Assembly (NCBI RefSeq): GCF_014270035.1 | Contig: NZ_JACNEP010000020.1 | Span: forward strand, 1-59,163 | From: Neptunicella marina | GTDB taxonomy: Bacteria > Pseudomonadota > Gammaproteobacteria > Enterobacterales > Alteromonadaceae | Reading direction: 5' to 3' | Length of the DNA: 59,163 nucleotides | Shown here: positions 25,613-34,639 of the stretch, one piece after another | Layout: each line of letters begins with the position of its first letter | Position numbering within the stretch: position 1 is the first letter of the stretch | The notes under the pieces: generated by a model | Databases searched by the model: none | Told to the model about the DNA's origin: nothing | Seen by the model: only the letters and a program-made list of their open reading frames with translations | Position numbers and translations under genes: made by a program

Positions 25613-26149
25613 ATGACAGCGCGATTCCCACTGCCTCTGATCTTATTGGTACTTTATTTGTTTAGTCAAAACAGCTTTGCCAAATCTGACACTGAGACCT
25701 ATGGCGATATTGGCGCAGTAACACTACCACTTTTTGCTGCGGGATGGAGCTATCTTAATAATGATCAACAAGGAATAGAGCAATTTTCAAAAGCAGCACT
25801 TAGTAATCTGGCATTAACCCAATTACTAAAATACGCGGTACATAAAAAACGTCCGCAAGGGAATTCTTATACCTCTTTTCCTTCTATGCATTCTTCAGTT
25901 GCGTTTCAAAGTGCCACTTATTTGCAAAAACGTTATGGTTGGAAGTACGGTGTGCCTGCATACACGCTTGCCAGTTATGTGGGCTGGAGCAGAGTAAAAT
26001 CAAATCAACATTACAGTATAGATGTGCTCGCTGGTGCAGCGATTGGCATACTGAGCAGTGCTTACTTTACGGAACGTTATAAAGATTTAAACATAGCCCC
26101 CTATGCTAATGCTGATGGTGTTGGCGTGCATTTGGCGATGAATTTTTAA
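25613..26149 (+). CDS. PAP2-family phosphatase (membrane-lipid phosphatase, periplasmic)
   Basis: A 178-residue protein with an N-terminal signal or anchor (about 6-22) and the three PAP2 motifs: K73-x6-R80-P81, PSMH (90-93), and S126-R127-x5-H133-x3-D137. This is the catalytic set for lipid phosphates such as phosphatidate, undecaprenyl pyrophosphate or lipid A phosphate. It is shorter than multi-pass UPP phosphatases. ATG 25613 has AGGA upstream; a GTG 13 codons earlier does not. It is followed 45 bases later by a dgkA-type gene, which suggests coupling of lipid dephosphorylation and rephosphorylation. The substrate is unknown. Confidence 0.83.
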   Translation: MTARFPLPLILLVLYLFSQNSFAKSDTETYGDIGAVTLPLFAAGWSYLNNDQQGIEQFSKAALSNLALTQLLKYAVHKKRPQGNSYTSFPSMHSSVAFQSATYLQKRYGWKYGVPAYTLASYVGWSRVKSNQHYSIDVLAGAAIGILSSAYFTERYKDLNIAPYANADGVGVHLAMNF

Positions 26150-26194
26150 CTTAATCGCATTGAACTGTTGCTGTGGAATAGGAATATTTAATCA

Positions 26195-26566
26195 ATGGAA
26201 AATAACGCTGCTGATTTAAAAAATCAGCCTTTCAAACAAAAGTTACAATTTGCACTACAAGGACTAGGCTACGCATTTAAACAAGAATCGAACGTACGCA
26301 GACATATATTCTTTGGGTTAACGGCTCTTATTTTATTTGCCTTTGTCCAGCCAACAGCAATTTGGTGGGCGTTGATTGTATTGGTGATCTGCCTGATTAT
26401 CGCAGCAGAAATTTTAAACTCCTCAATTGAAGCGATGTTAGACCATTTGCATCCAGACATACACCCCACAGTCGGGTGCATTAAAGATATGCTGGCAGCA
26501 ATGGTTTTGTTGCTAAGTATTGCTGCCGGAATTATCGGTGTATTGGCTTTGGTAGACAGTATCTAA
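26195..26566 (+). CDS. DgkA-family lipid kinase (diacylglycerol/undecaprenol kinase type)
   Basis: A 123-residue membrane protein with an amphipathic N-terminus (LQFALQGLGYAFKQESNVRRH) and three membrane helices. The family signature E-x2-N-S-x-I-E-x3-D is present (AEILNSSIEAMLDHL) and the KDM-AA segment follows. It departs from proteobacterial DgkA (NSAIEAVVDRI...AKDMGSAAV) with a HPDIHPTVGCIKDMLAAM loop, nearer the UdpK type, so undecaprenol is a possible substrate. It follows a PAP2 gene on the same strand. Confidence 0.82.
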   Translation: MENNAADLKNQPFKQKLQFALQGLGYAFKQESNVRRHIFFGLTALILFAFVQPTAIWWALIVLVICLIIAAEILNSSIEAMLDHLHPDIHPTVGCIKDMLAAMVLLLSIAAGIIGVLALVDSI

Positions 26567-26573
26567 ATTCAGC

Positions 26574-28013
26574 CTAATTGGCAGTGGTTACTGAAGACTT
26601 ATTTTCGACAGGTAACACTAATTTAAAACAAATTTTATCATCTGGCACACTGGCATCTATACTGGCATTTATTGCATCACTAAGCACTTTTACAATAGAT
26701 AAGCCCAGACCAAAGTTTTCATTCGAGGTACGTGATTGATCTTTCTGCCACAGCGGGTCGAACATCTTCACCAGCTCATCTTGTGTGATAACACTAATCA
26801 ACTGATTGCTGACCAATAGTTGCAACGACTGCTCATTTATACGCTCGATTTCCACCTCAATTTTTGATTCGTCGGGGCTATAACACAGGGCATTTTCAAA
26901 CAGGTTGTTGATAATGGCTTCAACTGCAAACAAATTAGATGTGACCAAAAATGATTGATTGCCGGGCAGCGTCAGCGAAAACCTCGAAACGCTTTGCCTT
27001 TCAATAAGCTCCTGCACTTTATGTGCAAAGTCAAATGTGTCGTTACATTCTAATGATTGCTGACTATGTTTATGCAGCATCATTAAATTGGAAATGATAT
27101 TTTTCATACGTAATGCAATTTGCAGCACTTCTGGCTTATAACTGGTTTCAAGTTCACGGTCAGAAAAGCGCATGGCCACTTCGGTAAGATTTAAAAGTTC
27201 AGTAACCGGTGTTTTTAATTCATGTGCAATATCCGAGGTTAATTGCCGCTCACGTTTATACAGTGTGTAGTTTTGTTCAATAAAATGATTAAGGCTCTCA
27301 ACAATCGGCATTAATTCTTCAATCGGTTCGGCCAGAACCAGCTTATTATTATCGTGTGACGTAAAATGAATTTTCTGAATGTCGCGTTTTAAGTTTTGTA
27401 AGGGTGATAAAGTAAAATACACAGTGTGATTGACAATAAAACGAATAATCAGTGGCACCAGAATGACGGCCAGAATGAAACTGATATCGATTAGCCACAG
27501 ATAATATTCCAGCTCTTCCCGGGATGTCGCATATGCCAGAGTCATTTGTTTTGCAACTGGCCTGTTCTCCGCTAGCTTATCTCTGTCTTTGCTATCAATT
27601 TGAGGGGTAAAAGTAATAAATGCAATTCGTCCTAACCGCCCATCCGGTAATTCCAGATTTTGCAATTCAATTTCATGCAACGCGGTGGTTTTAAACGGTA
27701 AATCCATTTGCGAGTGAAATGCCAGTGTATCCGACCGTTCAAATACTTCTCCGTCATACCATAGCTGAAAGTACTCCGGCTCTACACTCCCTTCAAATTC
27801 AGGCATGTACTCACCAGAAAACTCAAATTCTATGCCATTTGCATCTTCATTTACCAAAGTTTGCAGTAATCCAATTTTGTTAATCATGTTGCGGTTAAAT
27901 TCATCCTCAATCCAACCATCAAGTGATACATCAGCAATAATCAGTACCGTCAGAATTAATAACGAAAGGCCAACGGACAATCTGCGGGAAAGTGTTTTTT
28001 GAATCGATTTCAT
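26574..28013 (-). CDS. Sensor histidine kinase (lipid-modification island, system 1)
   Basis: A 479-residue inner-membrane kinase with membrane helices at about 13-30 and 176-196, enclosing a periplasmic sensor of about 145 residues. This is followed by a HAMP-like segment, dimerisation domain with the phospho-acceptor H264 in AHELKTPVTELL, and an ATPase domain (NNLFENALCYSP, ENFGLGLSIVK). The sensor domain has an acidic stretch (about 62-80, rich in E/F) that could bind cations or cationic peptides, as in PhoQ; this is inference. Its start overlaps the stop codon of the paired regulator by one base. Confidence 0.92.
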   Translation of the reverse strand: MKSIQKTLSRRLSVGLSLLILTVLIIADVSLDGWIEDEFNRNMINKIGLLQTLVNEDANGIEFEFSGEYMPEFEGSVEPEYFQLWYDGEVFERSDTLAFHSQMDLPFKTTALHEIELQNLELPDGRLGRIAFITFTPQIDSKDRDKLAENRPVAKQMTLAYATSREELEYYLWLIDISFILAVILVPLIIRFIVNHTVYFTLSPLQNLKRDIQKIHFTSHDNNKLVLAEPIEELMPIVESLNHFIEQNYTLYKRERQLTSDIAHELKTPVTELLNLTEVAMRFSDRELETSYKPEVLQIALRMKNIISNLMMLHKHSQQSLECNDTFDFAHKVQELIERQSVSRFSLTLPGNQSFLVTSNLFAVEAIINNLFENALCYSPDESKIEVEIERINEQSLQLLVSNQLISVITQDELVKMFDPLWQKDQSRTSNENFGLGLSIVKVLSDAINASIDASVPDDKICFKLVLPVENKSSVTTAN

Positions 28014-28687
28014 TAGTTTTCTGTCACAATATAACCAAAACCACGTTTATTCCTGACCGGTAAATCGGCTCCGAGTGTTCGCACCTTTTTACGTGCGGAT
28101 GATAAATGGGCTTCAATTGCATTTTTAGATACAAAGTCATAATGACCCGCGATGTACTCACTCATTTTTTCAGACGTAACCACCCGGGTTTTGTTTAAAA
28201 ATAAACATTCAAGAATGCGGTATTCGTTGGGTGTTAAATCAACATTCTGGCCCTGATAACAAAAGCTTTTGCTGTGAATATCCAGTTCAAAATCACCCAC
28301 CTGAATTTTATCATCAGCCTGGATAGCTTTACCGCGTCTCATCAAATTGATTAGGCGGGCATGTAGTTCATCAAATGAAAAGGGTTTAGATAAATAATCG
28401 TCCGCACCTGCTAATAACCCTCCAACCTTATCTTCATGTTCAGCTTTGGCTGACAAGATAAGTACCCGGGTATCTTTTTGGCTTTTTCTAAGGGCTTTTA
28501 GAATCGACATGCCATCCATTTCCGGCAGCATAAGATCCAGAATAATCAGTTCATAATCCCCCAGCAGAGCCATACTTAAGCCCTCGGCACCATCTCCTGT
28601 GGCATCGATCATATATCCCAGTTTTTCCAAACCAAGACTTAGAGTTCGTCTGAGCGACACTGAATCTTCAATCAAAAGCAAACGCAT
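28013..28687 (-). CDS. OmpR-family response regulator (system 1)
   Basis: A 224-residue regulator with a receiver domain (D8, phospho-acceptor D51 in IILDLMLPEMDG, K in SKPFSFDE) and an OmpR-type winged helix (LTPNEYRILECLFLNKTRVVTSEKMSEYI ... VRNKRGFGYIV). It is cotranscribed with the kinase at 26574 and divergent from the Omp85/RND/eptA operon at 28901, the likely regulated target. Confidence 0.93.
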   Translation of the reverse strand: MRLLLIEDSVSLRRTLSLGLEKLGYMIDATGDGAEGLSMALLGDYELIILDLMLPEMDGMSILKALRKSQKDTRVLILSAKAEHEDKVGGLLAGADDYLSKPFSFDELHARLINLMRRGKAIQADDKIQVGDFELDIHSKSFCYQGQNVDLTPNEYRILECLFLNKTRVVTSEKMSEYIAGHYDFVSKNAIEAHLSSARKKVRTLGADLPVRNKRGFGYIVTEN

Positions 28688-28823
28688 AAAAAACTAACCA
28701 GAAAACAATCATCAATATGCTGGGAATGTTGTGAATGATACCGGAATTGACGGTAAAAAGGTTGTACTTTGTACCCGGAAATAAATGTTAGCCAGGCTCA
28801 TCCAAATTTGCTCAAACAGAAAC

Positions 28824-28840
28824 TTTAAGCCTTTCTTCAG
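28824..28840 (+). promoter_or_regulatory. Imperfect PmrA-like direct repeat upstream of the Omp85-RND operon
   Basis: TTTAAG-CCTTT-CTTCAG follows the YTTAAK-N5-YTTAAK pattern with one mismatch. It lies 61 bases before the ATG at 28901. No equally good -10 box sits at the matching distance, so this is weaker than the site at 41428. Confidence 0.3.
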
Positions 28841-28900
28841 CCAATCATAAGAATTCATGCCTACGCTTGATACTGGTTATTTTAATTGCAGGTTTACCCA

Positions 28901-30472
28901 ATGGTAAAACACTTGATTCTGGTTGTAGGTATGGTTGCTGTTTGTCCCTTAGTCGCAGTGGCAGATAGCTGTAACTCCGTTCCCGAGATTGAGGTGAAAA
29001 CGAATAACATCTTTGATCTGACTGACCCGGATACGATATGGCTCCATCGCCTGGCCAACAGTATAAATGTGGTAACAAGACAATCAACCATTGAAAATGA
29101 GCTGGCTTTTTTAAATGAAAAGTGTGATGTCTCTGAACGCGATTTGCGTGAGGTGGAGCGTCATTTACGCCAATTAAAATATATCAAAACAGCTGAAGCC
29201 AGTTTTAATGATGAAGGAAATATATTAGTAGAAACCAGTGATAAGTGGACCATGATGCCAACACTGGATTTCGGCCGCAAAGGAGGTAAAAACAAATATT
29301 CAATTGGCCTCAAAGATCGCAATCTGTTTGGCTATGGCATAGATGCTGATATTGAATATTTTAAAAATGATCAGCGTACTGGATATACCTTTAAATCTGA
29401 ATTCCCTCTCTATTTAGGGCAAAACATCCATGGTGGTTTAATACTCTCAGATACTGACGATGGCAGCGCACAGGGCATTAGTATTATCAAACCATTTGTC
29501 AGTTATGACACCAATACTGCGTATTCATTTGACGCCTATCATGCCAAGTTATCACAACAATTTTACCTCAATGGTGCCGATTATTATGAACTGGCGTACA
29601 CAGATACCAATTTTTCTGCCAGCTGGGGGCAGCTGTTATCACGCCAGCCAGATTCTGTCTGGCGCTATCAGGTTGGAGTGGATGCGACTGACCGCCAGTT
29701 TACCGGTATCACTAGTATTTTTGACATCAACCAGCCAGATGATCGACGTTATCTGGTGCCATTTGTACAAATTGACTACATTCAGGATGCTTTTGCTGAA
29801 CTTAATAATATTCACGTAATTAACCAAATTGAAGACTTCAATTTTGGTTGGCAGCTTTCCACTAAACTAGGTGTGAATGTTGCTGCCAGAAATAACGACG
29901 AATCCCGTTTCATATGGAATCTCAACGCCAGTAAAGGAACACAGTTATCCAATAACACGCTGCTATTTTCAGACTTTTCCCTTGAGTCTGATTTTGGCAG
30001 TAGCAGCAAAAATCGCTTTGTGGTCAAAAGTGATAATGAACTGTTTTATCGCCTGTCTGACCGTTTTTCTCTTTATGGTGGTCAATTCCTGACTCTGAGT
30101 AAAAACCAGTATTTAGATGCGCCTGTTGCTATCGGTGAGGAAACGGGTGTACGCGGTTATCCACTGGAATTTCAACGTGGCGATCACAAAATCTCATTCA
30201 CTGGCGAATTACGCTATTACCCCAATATTAATATTTACAACCTGTTTGAATTAGGTGCCGCGGCCTTTGTGGATACAGGAAAAGCATTTTCCACTAACGA
30301 TTTTCACAATGATACCAATCAATGGCTAACCAGCGTCGGAATTGGTGCAAGACTTTTCTCAAAACATTCATCAGATGCAAAAGTGATCCATATCGATATG
30401 TCGTTCCCGATGTTAAATCATCAAAATGTCAACAATGTGGAATTTTTGATCACTACCAGAACCAGCTTTTAA
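28901..30472 (+). CDS. Short Omp85/BamA-type outer-membrane barrel protein
   Basis: A 523-residue exported protein. After the signal peptide (about 1-21, VAVA|DS) comes one POTRA-like domain (about 70-115: LREVERHLRQLKYIKTAEASFNDEGNILVETSDKW), then a long strand-rich barrel. The Omp85 loop-6 signature appears as VRGYPLE near residue 418, and the C-terminus ends in phenylalanine (TTRTSF). BamA has five POTRAs and TamA three; one is unusual. ATG 28901 has AGG upstream. The next gene, an RND adaptor, starts nine bases after its stop, so it is tied to that pump. Transport, insertion or export of a lipid or protein is possible; none is proven. Confidence 0.8.
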   Translation: MVKHLILVVGMVAVCPLVAVADSCNSVPEIEVKTNNIFDLTDPDTIWLHRLANSINVVTRQSTIENELAFLNEKCDVSERDLREVERHLRQLKYIKTAEASFNDEGNILVETSDKWTMMPTLDFGRKGGKNKYSIGLKDRNLFGYGIDADIEYFKNDQRTGYTFKSEFPLYLGQNIHGGLILSDTDDGSAQGISIIKPFVSYDTNTAYSFDAYHAKLSQQFYLNGADYYELAYTDTNFSASWGQLLSRQPDSVWRYQVGVDATDRQFTGITSIFDINQPDDRRYLVPFVQIDYIQDAFAELNNIHVINQIEDFNFGWQLSTKLGVNVAARNNDESRFIWNLNASKGTQLSNNTLLFSDFSLESDFGSSSKNRFVVKSDNELFYRLSDRFSLYGGQFLTLSKNQYLDAPVAIGEETGVRGYPLEFQRGDHKISFTGELRYYPNINIYNLFELGAAAFVDTGKAFSTNDFHNDTNQWLTSVGIGARLFSKHSSDAKVIHIDMSFPMLNHQNVNNVEFLITTRTSF

Positions 30473-30481
30473 AGGACTTAA

Positions 30482-31510
30482 ATGCGATACCTCCCGGTTA
30501 TATTATACTTGTGCGGCTTAGCTGGAGCGGCTGCGCAAACCAGCAAGCAATCAATACCAATTGTCGAAGCACATAAAATTTCTGCCCAACAGATACATTC
30601 GCTTATTCAGGTTTACGGTACGGTGGAAGCCGATGCCACTTCCATACACACAATGGCAAGTAGACGCGCAGGAACAGTATCAGATATAAGATTGGTTGAG
30701 GGCGATAAAGTTACAGCAGGCCAGACTGTACTTACCTACCAAAGCCTTGCCAGTGACCAATCACAAATGGAACAAGCTCAGGCAAGTGTTGATTTTCAGC
30801 AACAGCATCTTCGTCAGATCGAAAGCTTATTTAAGAACCACCTCGTTAATATAACCGAACTGGACGATGCCAAACGCCAGTTAAAGGTGGCGAATGCCGT
30901 TCTGAAAGCATTAAAATCGGAGGGAAAAAATCATACGGTTGAACAAATTGTCTCGCCACTTGACGGTATCATTTATGCTATCAAGGTTGAAAATGGACAG
31001 CGCTTCCCGGCCGATTCGACGCTTTTTACCCTGATTGATGAAGCACAAATGAAGGTGAGATTAGGTGTGGCCGAATCAGATTTGCCAAACCTGACAACTG
31101 ACAGTGGCTGCCAGCTTTATAATGTGTTTAATCCACAGGTTAAGGTAATTTGTCAGATTACGTCCATAAGCCACTCGATTAATACCAGTACTGGATTGGT
31201 TGACGTGCTTGCTACGCTGCCGGCCGGTGATTTAAATGCCTTTCCACTTGGCACCCATGTTTCAGCAACCCTCACCTTAAATAAGCACTCTGCCTTAGTC
31301 GTGCCGCAAACCGCGGTTAAACAGGATATTGGTGGTCATTTCTTATTTATCATCAATCAGGGCATCGTACATAAAAAGTATGTCGATACTGGCGCCCAAC
31401 TTGATGATCAAATTGAAATTGTTAAAGGGTTATCACCAGGTCAGACAGTTGTTATTTCAGGCAACAATGAATTAACTGATACCACACCAGTAAAAGTAAA
31501 AATGCTATGA
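30482..31510 (+). CDS. RND efflux periplasmic adaptor (membrane fusion protein)
   Basis: A 342-residue HlyD/AcrA-type adaptor with a signal peptide (cleavage near 18), a lipoyl/barrel-sandwich domain split around a coiled-coil hairpin (about 95-150, EQAQASVDFQQQHLRQIESLF...), the second lipoyl half (VSPLDGIIYAIKVENGQRFPADSTLFTLID), a beta-barrel and a membrane-proximal domain. AAGGA precedes the ATG. Its stop overlaps the transporter start (ATGA, four bases). Confidence 0.92.
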   Translation: MRYLPVILYLCGLAGAAAQTSKQSIPIVEAHKISAQQIHSLIQVYGTVEADATSIHTMASRRAGTVSDIRLVEGDKVTAGQTVLTYQSLASDQSQMEQAQASVDFQQQHLRQIESLFKNHLVNITELDDAKRQLKVANAVLKALKSEGKNHTVEQIVSPLDGIIYAIKVENGQRFPADSTLFTLIDEAQMKVRLGVAESDLPNLTTDSGCQLYNVFNPQVKVICQITSISHSINTSTGLVDVLATLPAGDLNAFPLGTHVSATLTLNKHSALVVPQTAVKQDIGGHFLFIINQGIVHKKYVDTGAQLDDQIEIVKGLSPGQTVVISGNNELTDTTPVKVKML

Positions 31511-34500
31511 GTACTGTTATTACAGAATGGGCACGCAAACACAGCCGCGCTCTGTTGAGCTTATTTATACTGGTTGCCATTGGTGGATTGATTGTCAGTC
31601 GTTCAGTACCCGTATCTTTATTTCCACATGTGGAATTTCCCAGAATAGTGGTGTCTGTGGATGTCGGCGATATACCGGCAAAGCAAATGGTTACTGATAT
31701 AACCTTACCGCTGGAAAAAGCGCTAAGAGCTGTGCCTGGTGTAAAAAATATTAAGTCGACGACCAGTCGTGGCAGCGCCGAATTATCCGTGAGTTTCTCG
31801 TGGCAGGATGACATGACTCAGGCCATGTTACTGATTCAAAGCGCCATCAATCAGCATATGTACCAGCTGCCTGCGGGTTTACAGTTTGAAGTACGTAGAA
31901 TGGATCCCACTATATTTCCGGTTCTCGCTTATAGTTTGCATTCCCCTCACCTGAATCTGGTCGAGTTAAAAGATCTGGCTCAGTTTGATTTAGTCCCAAG
32001 ACTTTCAGGTATCCAGGGCTTAGCCAAGGCAACCGTATTAGGGGGTAAGGATGCGGAATTTCGTCTGGTAATAAACCCTGATCGATTATTCGCTTATTCA
32101 TTGTCTTTAACCGATGTGGCCAATGCGCTTAAACAACATAATCAACTGACATCGGTAGGCAGAATTGAACAACAGCATCAACTGTATTTGCTGATTGCCA
32201 ATGCACAAATGAACAGTATTAATGACATCGCAGCCACAGTGATTGCCAATCGCAATAACAATCCGATTAAATTGAGTGATATTGCTGATGTTTACTTAAC
32301 TACATCACCGGTATGGCAGACAGTAACGGCGGATGGTGAACAATCGGTTTTAGTGCAGGTTTATCAGCAACCTGCCGGTAATACCACTCAGATAGTGGCA
32401 GATGTAAAAGCAGCAATCGCAGATTTTATAAATCAGGCACCTGCAGATTTATCAATCAAACCCTGGTACGACCAAAGTGAACTTATCAAACATGCAGCGA
32501 TGAGCGTCGTAGAGGCCATGGTAATAGGCGTTGGTCTGGCCGCAATAGTACTGTGGGTATTTTTACGAAACAGCCGCACGGTTATGATTGCGATGTGTGT
32601 GGTTCCTATGTCAGTCGCAACGACAATTTTGCTGCTGCACGTAGCGGGAATGAGTTTTAATATTATGACGCTGGGCGGTATGGCTGCAGCTATCGGATTA
32701 ATTATCGATGATGCGATAGTGGTCATAGAACATATCATGCATAAACTTTCGACCCGGAAACGTGACGAAAAAAATGCGATATTGCAGGCCTGCAGCGAGA
32801 TTGCCAGACCCCTGACCGGCTCGTCTGCAGCGACCGTTATTATCTTCGCCCCCCTGGCATTTTTAGATGGTGTAACAGGGGCTTTTTTTAAAGCCTTATC
32901 ATTAACCATAGCCATTTCATTAATCGCCTCGTATACCTTAGCCTGGTTAGTGGTACCACTACTGGCGACCAAATGGTTATCCACAAAAAAGCTGGGGAGC
33001 GACGTAAACTCAACCTCATCGCTGCAACGCGTTTACCAACAAGTACTTAAAGCCTGTTTAAACAAAAAGCGGCTGATAGTGATACCTTCCGTCGTCCTGG
33101 CGTTGGTTTGTTATCAATCGTTTTTAAAGGTGGGCACCGGTTTTATGCCTAAAATGGACGAAGGTGGCTTTGTACTTGATTACCGCGCAGAGCCCGGCAC
33201 ATCCTTAAATGAAACCAACCAACTGCTTGCAAAATTAGAAAAAATTCTGCAACAAAACCCAGCTGTAGACACCTATTCACGCAGAACCGGGCTGCAACTT
33301 GGTGGCGGACTCACTGAAGCCAACGAAGGTGACTTTTTTGTCAAATTAAAACCTCTGCCACGGGCTCCGATTGATCAGGTCATGAGTGACATTAGAGAGC
33401 AAGTTAATCAGCAAGTACCTCAGTTAGAAATCGAACTGGTACTATTGATGGAAGATCTCATTGGAGATTTAACCTCGGTCCCGCAACCAATTGAAATTAA
33501 ATTATTTGGTAACAATGCAGATGAGTTATTACAAACTGCAGATAGCATCGCACAGCTTATAGCCAGGGTTAAAGGTGTGGTAGATATCAACAATGGCAGC
33601 AATATCGCCGGCAACTCAATTGAATTTGTCATTGACCAGCAAAAAGCAGCGTTAAAAGGTGTAAGTCCAGTCTGGGTCGCCGAACAGGCCAGGCGCTGGT
33701 TTGATGGTGATGTTGTTGGCCAGTTCCGCGATACACAAAAAAACATCGACTTAAGATTGTGGGTCCCACCATCAGCTCGTAACAATGCCACCAATCTGGA
33801 TGGTATCTGGCTAAAAACACCCCAGGGTCAACGACTGGCATTAAAGGAGTTGGTGAGCATTAAACAAACCCAGGGTGAACCACAAGTTACCCGCGAAAAT
33901 TTAAAACGTCTGGTTGCAGTAACCGCACGTATTGAAAATAGGGACATCGGCTCTACTGTACGCGAAATAAAATCACTTATTTCCACATCCCAATTGCTAA
34001 AAAAGGATATGTATTTTGAATTGGGCGGCCTTTACCAGCAGCAGCAACAAGCATTCAGTGGACTAATCACGGTATTTATCTCTGCCGTCGCCATTTTGTT
34101 CACCTTACTGCTGTATCTGTATGAAGATTTTTTAATTTGTATTGCCATTCTCAGTGTTGCCTTACTTGCAGCAGGAACGGTTTTTATTGGGCTGTGGTTA
34201 ACCGGGATTGATTTGAATATTACCGCCATTATGGGCATGACCATGATTTTGGGTATAGTTACTGAGGTAGCGATATTTTACTTCTCACAATTCAAACAGC
34301 TGGCTGAACAAGGCCTTTCAACATCAGAGGCACTGCAACAAGCTGGTCACGACAGAATACGGCCAATCTTAATGACCACCTTAGCGGCAATTTTATCACT
34401 CACCCCATTGGCATTTGCTATGGGTCAGGGAGCAGAGATGCAACAACCTCTGGCTGTCGCTATTATTTCCGGCTTGTTAGTGCAGTTACCTCTGGTGTTA

Positions 34501-34566
34501 CTGATTGCGCCCGGCCTGTATACCACCTTACTAAAACTGACTAAATCCCCAACATTTAAGCCCTAA
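31507..34566 (+). CDS. RND family efflux transporter
   Basis: A 1019-residue inner-membrane proton antiporter with the 12-helix, two-large-periplasmic-loop layout of RND pumps. The proton-relay aspartate pair is in the helix-4 motif (GLIIDDAIVVIEHIMHK), and GTGFMPKMDEGGFVLDYRAEPGTS marks the second periplasmic loop. Sequence style lies between heavy-metal and HAE-1 groups; the substrate is not predictable. It works with the adaptor upstream. No TolC-type channel gene is present, whereas an Omp85-type barrel gene lies just upstream of the adaptor. eptA follows after 73 bases and may be cotranscribed. Confidence 0.94.
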   Translation: MSTVITEWARKHSRALLSLFILVAIGGLIVSRSVPVSLFPHVEFPRIVVSVDVGDIPAKQMVTDITLPLEKALRAVPGVKNIKSTTSRGSAELSVSFSWQDDMTQAMLLIQSAINQHMYQLPAGLQFEVRRMDPTIFPVLAYSLHSPHLNLVELKDLAQFDLVPRLSGIQGLAKATVLGGKDAEFRLVINPDRLFAYSLSLTDVANALKQHNQLTSVGRIEQQHQLYLLIANAQMNSINDIAATVIANRNNNPIKLSDIADVYLTTSPVWQTVTADGEQSVLVQVYQQPAGNTTQIVADVKAAIADFINQAPADLSIKPWYDQSELIKHAAMSVVEAMVIGVGLAAIVLWVFLRNSRTVMIAMCVVPMSVATTILLLHVAGMSFNIMTLGGMAAAIGLIIDDAIVVIEHIMHKLSTRKRDEKNAILQACSEIARPLTGSSAATVIIFAPLAFLDGVTGAFFKALSLTIAISLIASYTLAWLVVPLLATKWLSTKKLGSDVNSTSSLQRVYQQVLKACLNKKRLIVIPSVVLALVCYQSFLKVGTGFMPKMDEGGFVLDYRAEPGTSLNETNQLLAKLEKILQQNPAVDTYSRRTGLQLGGGLTEANEGDFFVKLKPLPRAPIDQVMSDIREQVNQQVPQLEIELVLLMEDLIGDLTSVPQPIEIKLFGNNADELLQTADSIAQLIARVKGVVDINNGSNIAGNSIEFVIDQQKAALKGVSPVWVAEQARRWFDGDVVGQFRDTQKNIDLRLWVPPSARNNATNLDGIWLKTPQGQRLALKELVSIKQTQGEPQVTRENLKRLVAVTARIENRDIGSTVREIKSLISTSQLLKKDMYFELGGLYQQQQQAFSGLITVFISAVAILFTLLLYLYEDFLICIAILSVALLAAGTVFIGLWLTGIDLNITAIMGMTMILGIVTEVAIFYFSQFKQLAEQGLSTSEALQQAGHDRIRPILMTTLAAILSLTPLAFAMGQGAEMQQPLAVAIISGLLVQLPLVLLIAPGLYTTLLKLTKSPTFKP

Positions 34567-34639
34567 GTTTACCTTCAGCAATCCTAAAGATTCAGCTTCT
34601 ACTATTCCTTTGGATTTTTATTTTAGTGGCCTTGAATAA

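Noticed and set aside
32433-32984. A 183-codon antisense frame within the RND transporter gene
   Set aside because: It lies fully inside a well-supported gene; its hydrophobic composition mirrors the transporter's membrane helices.
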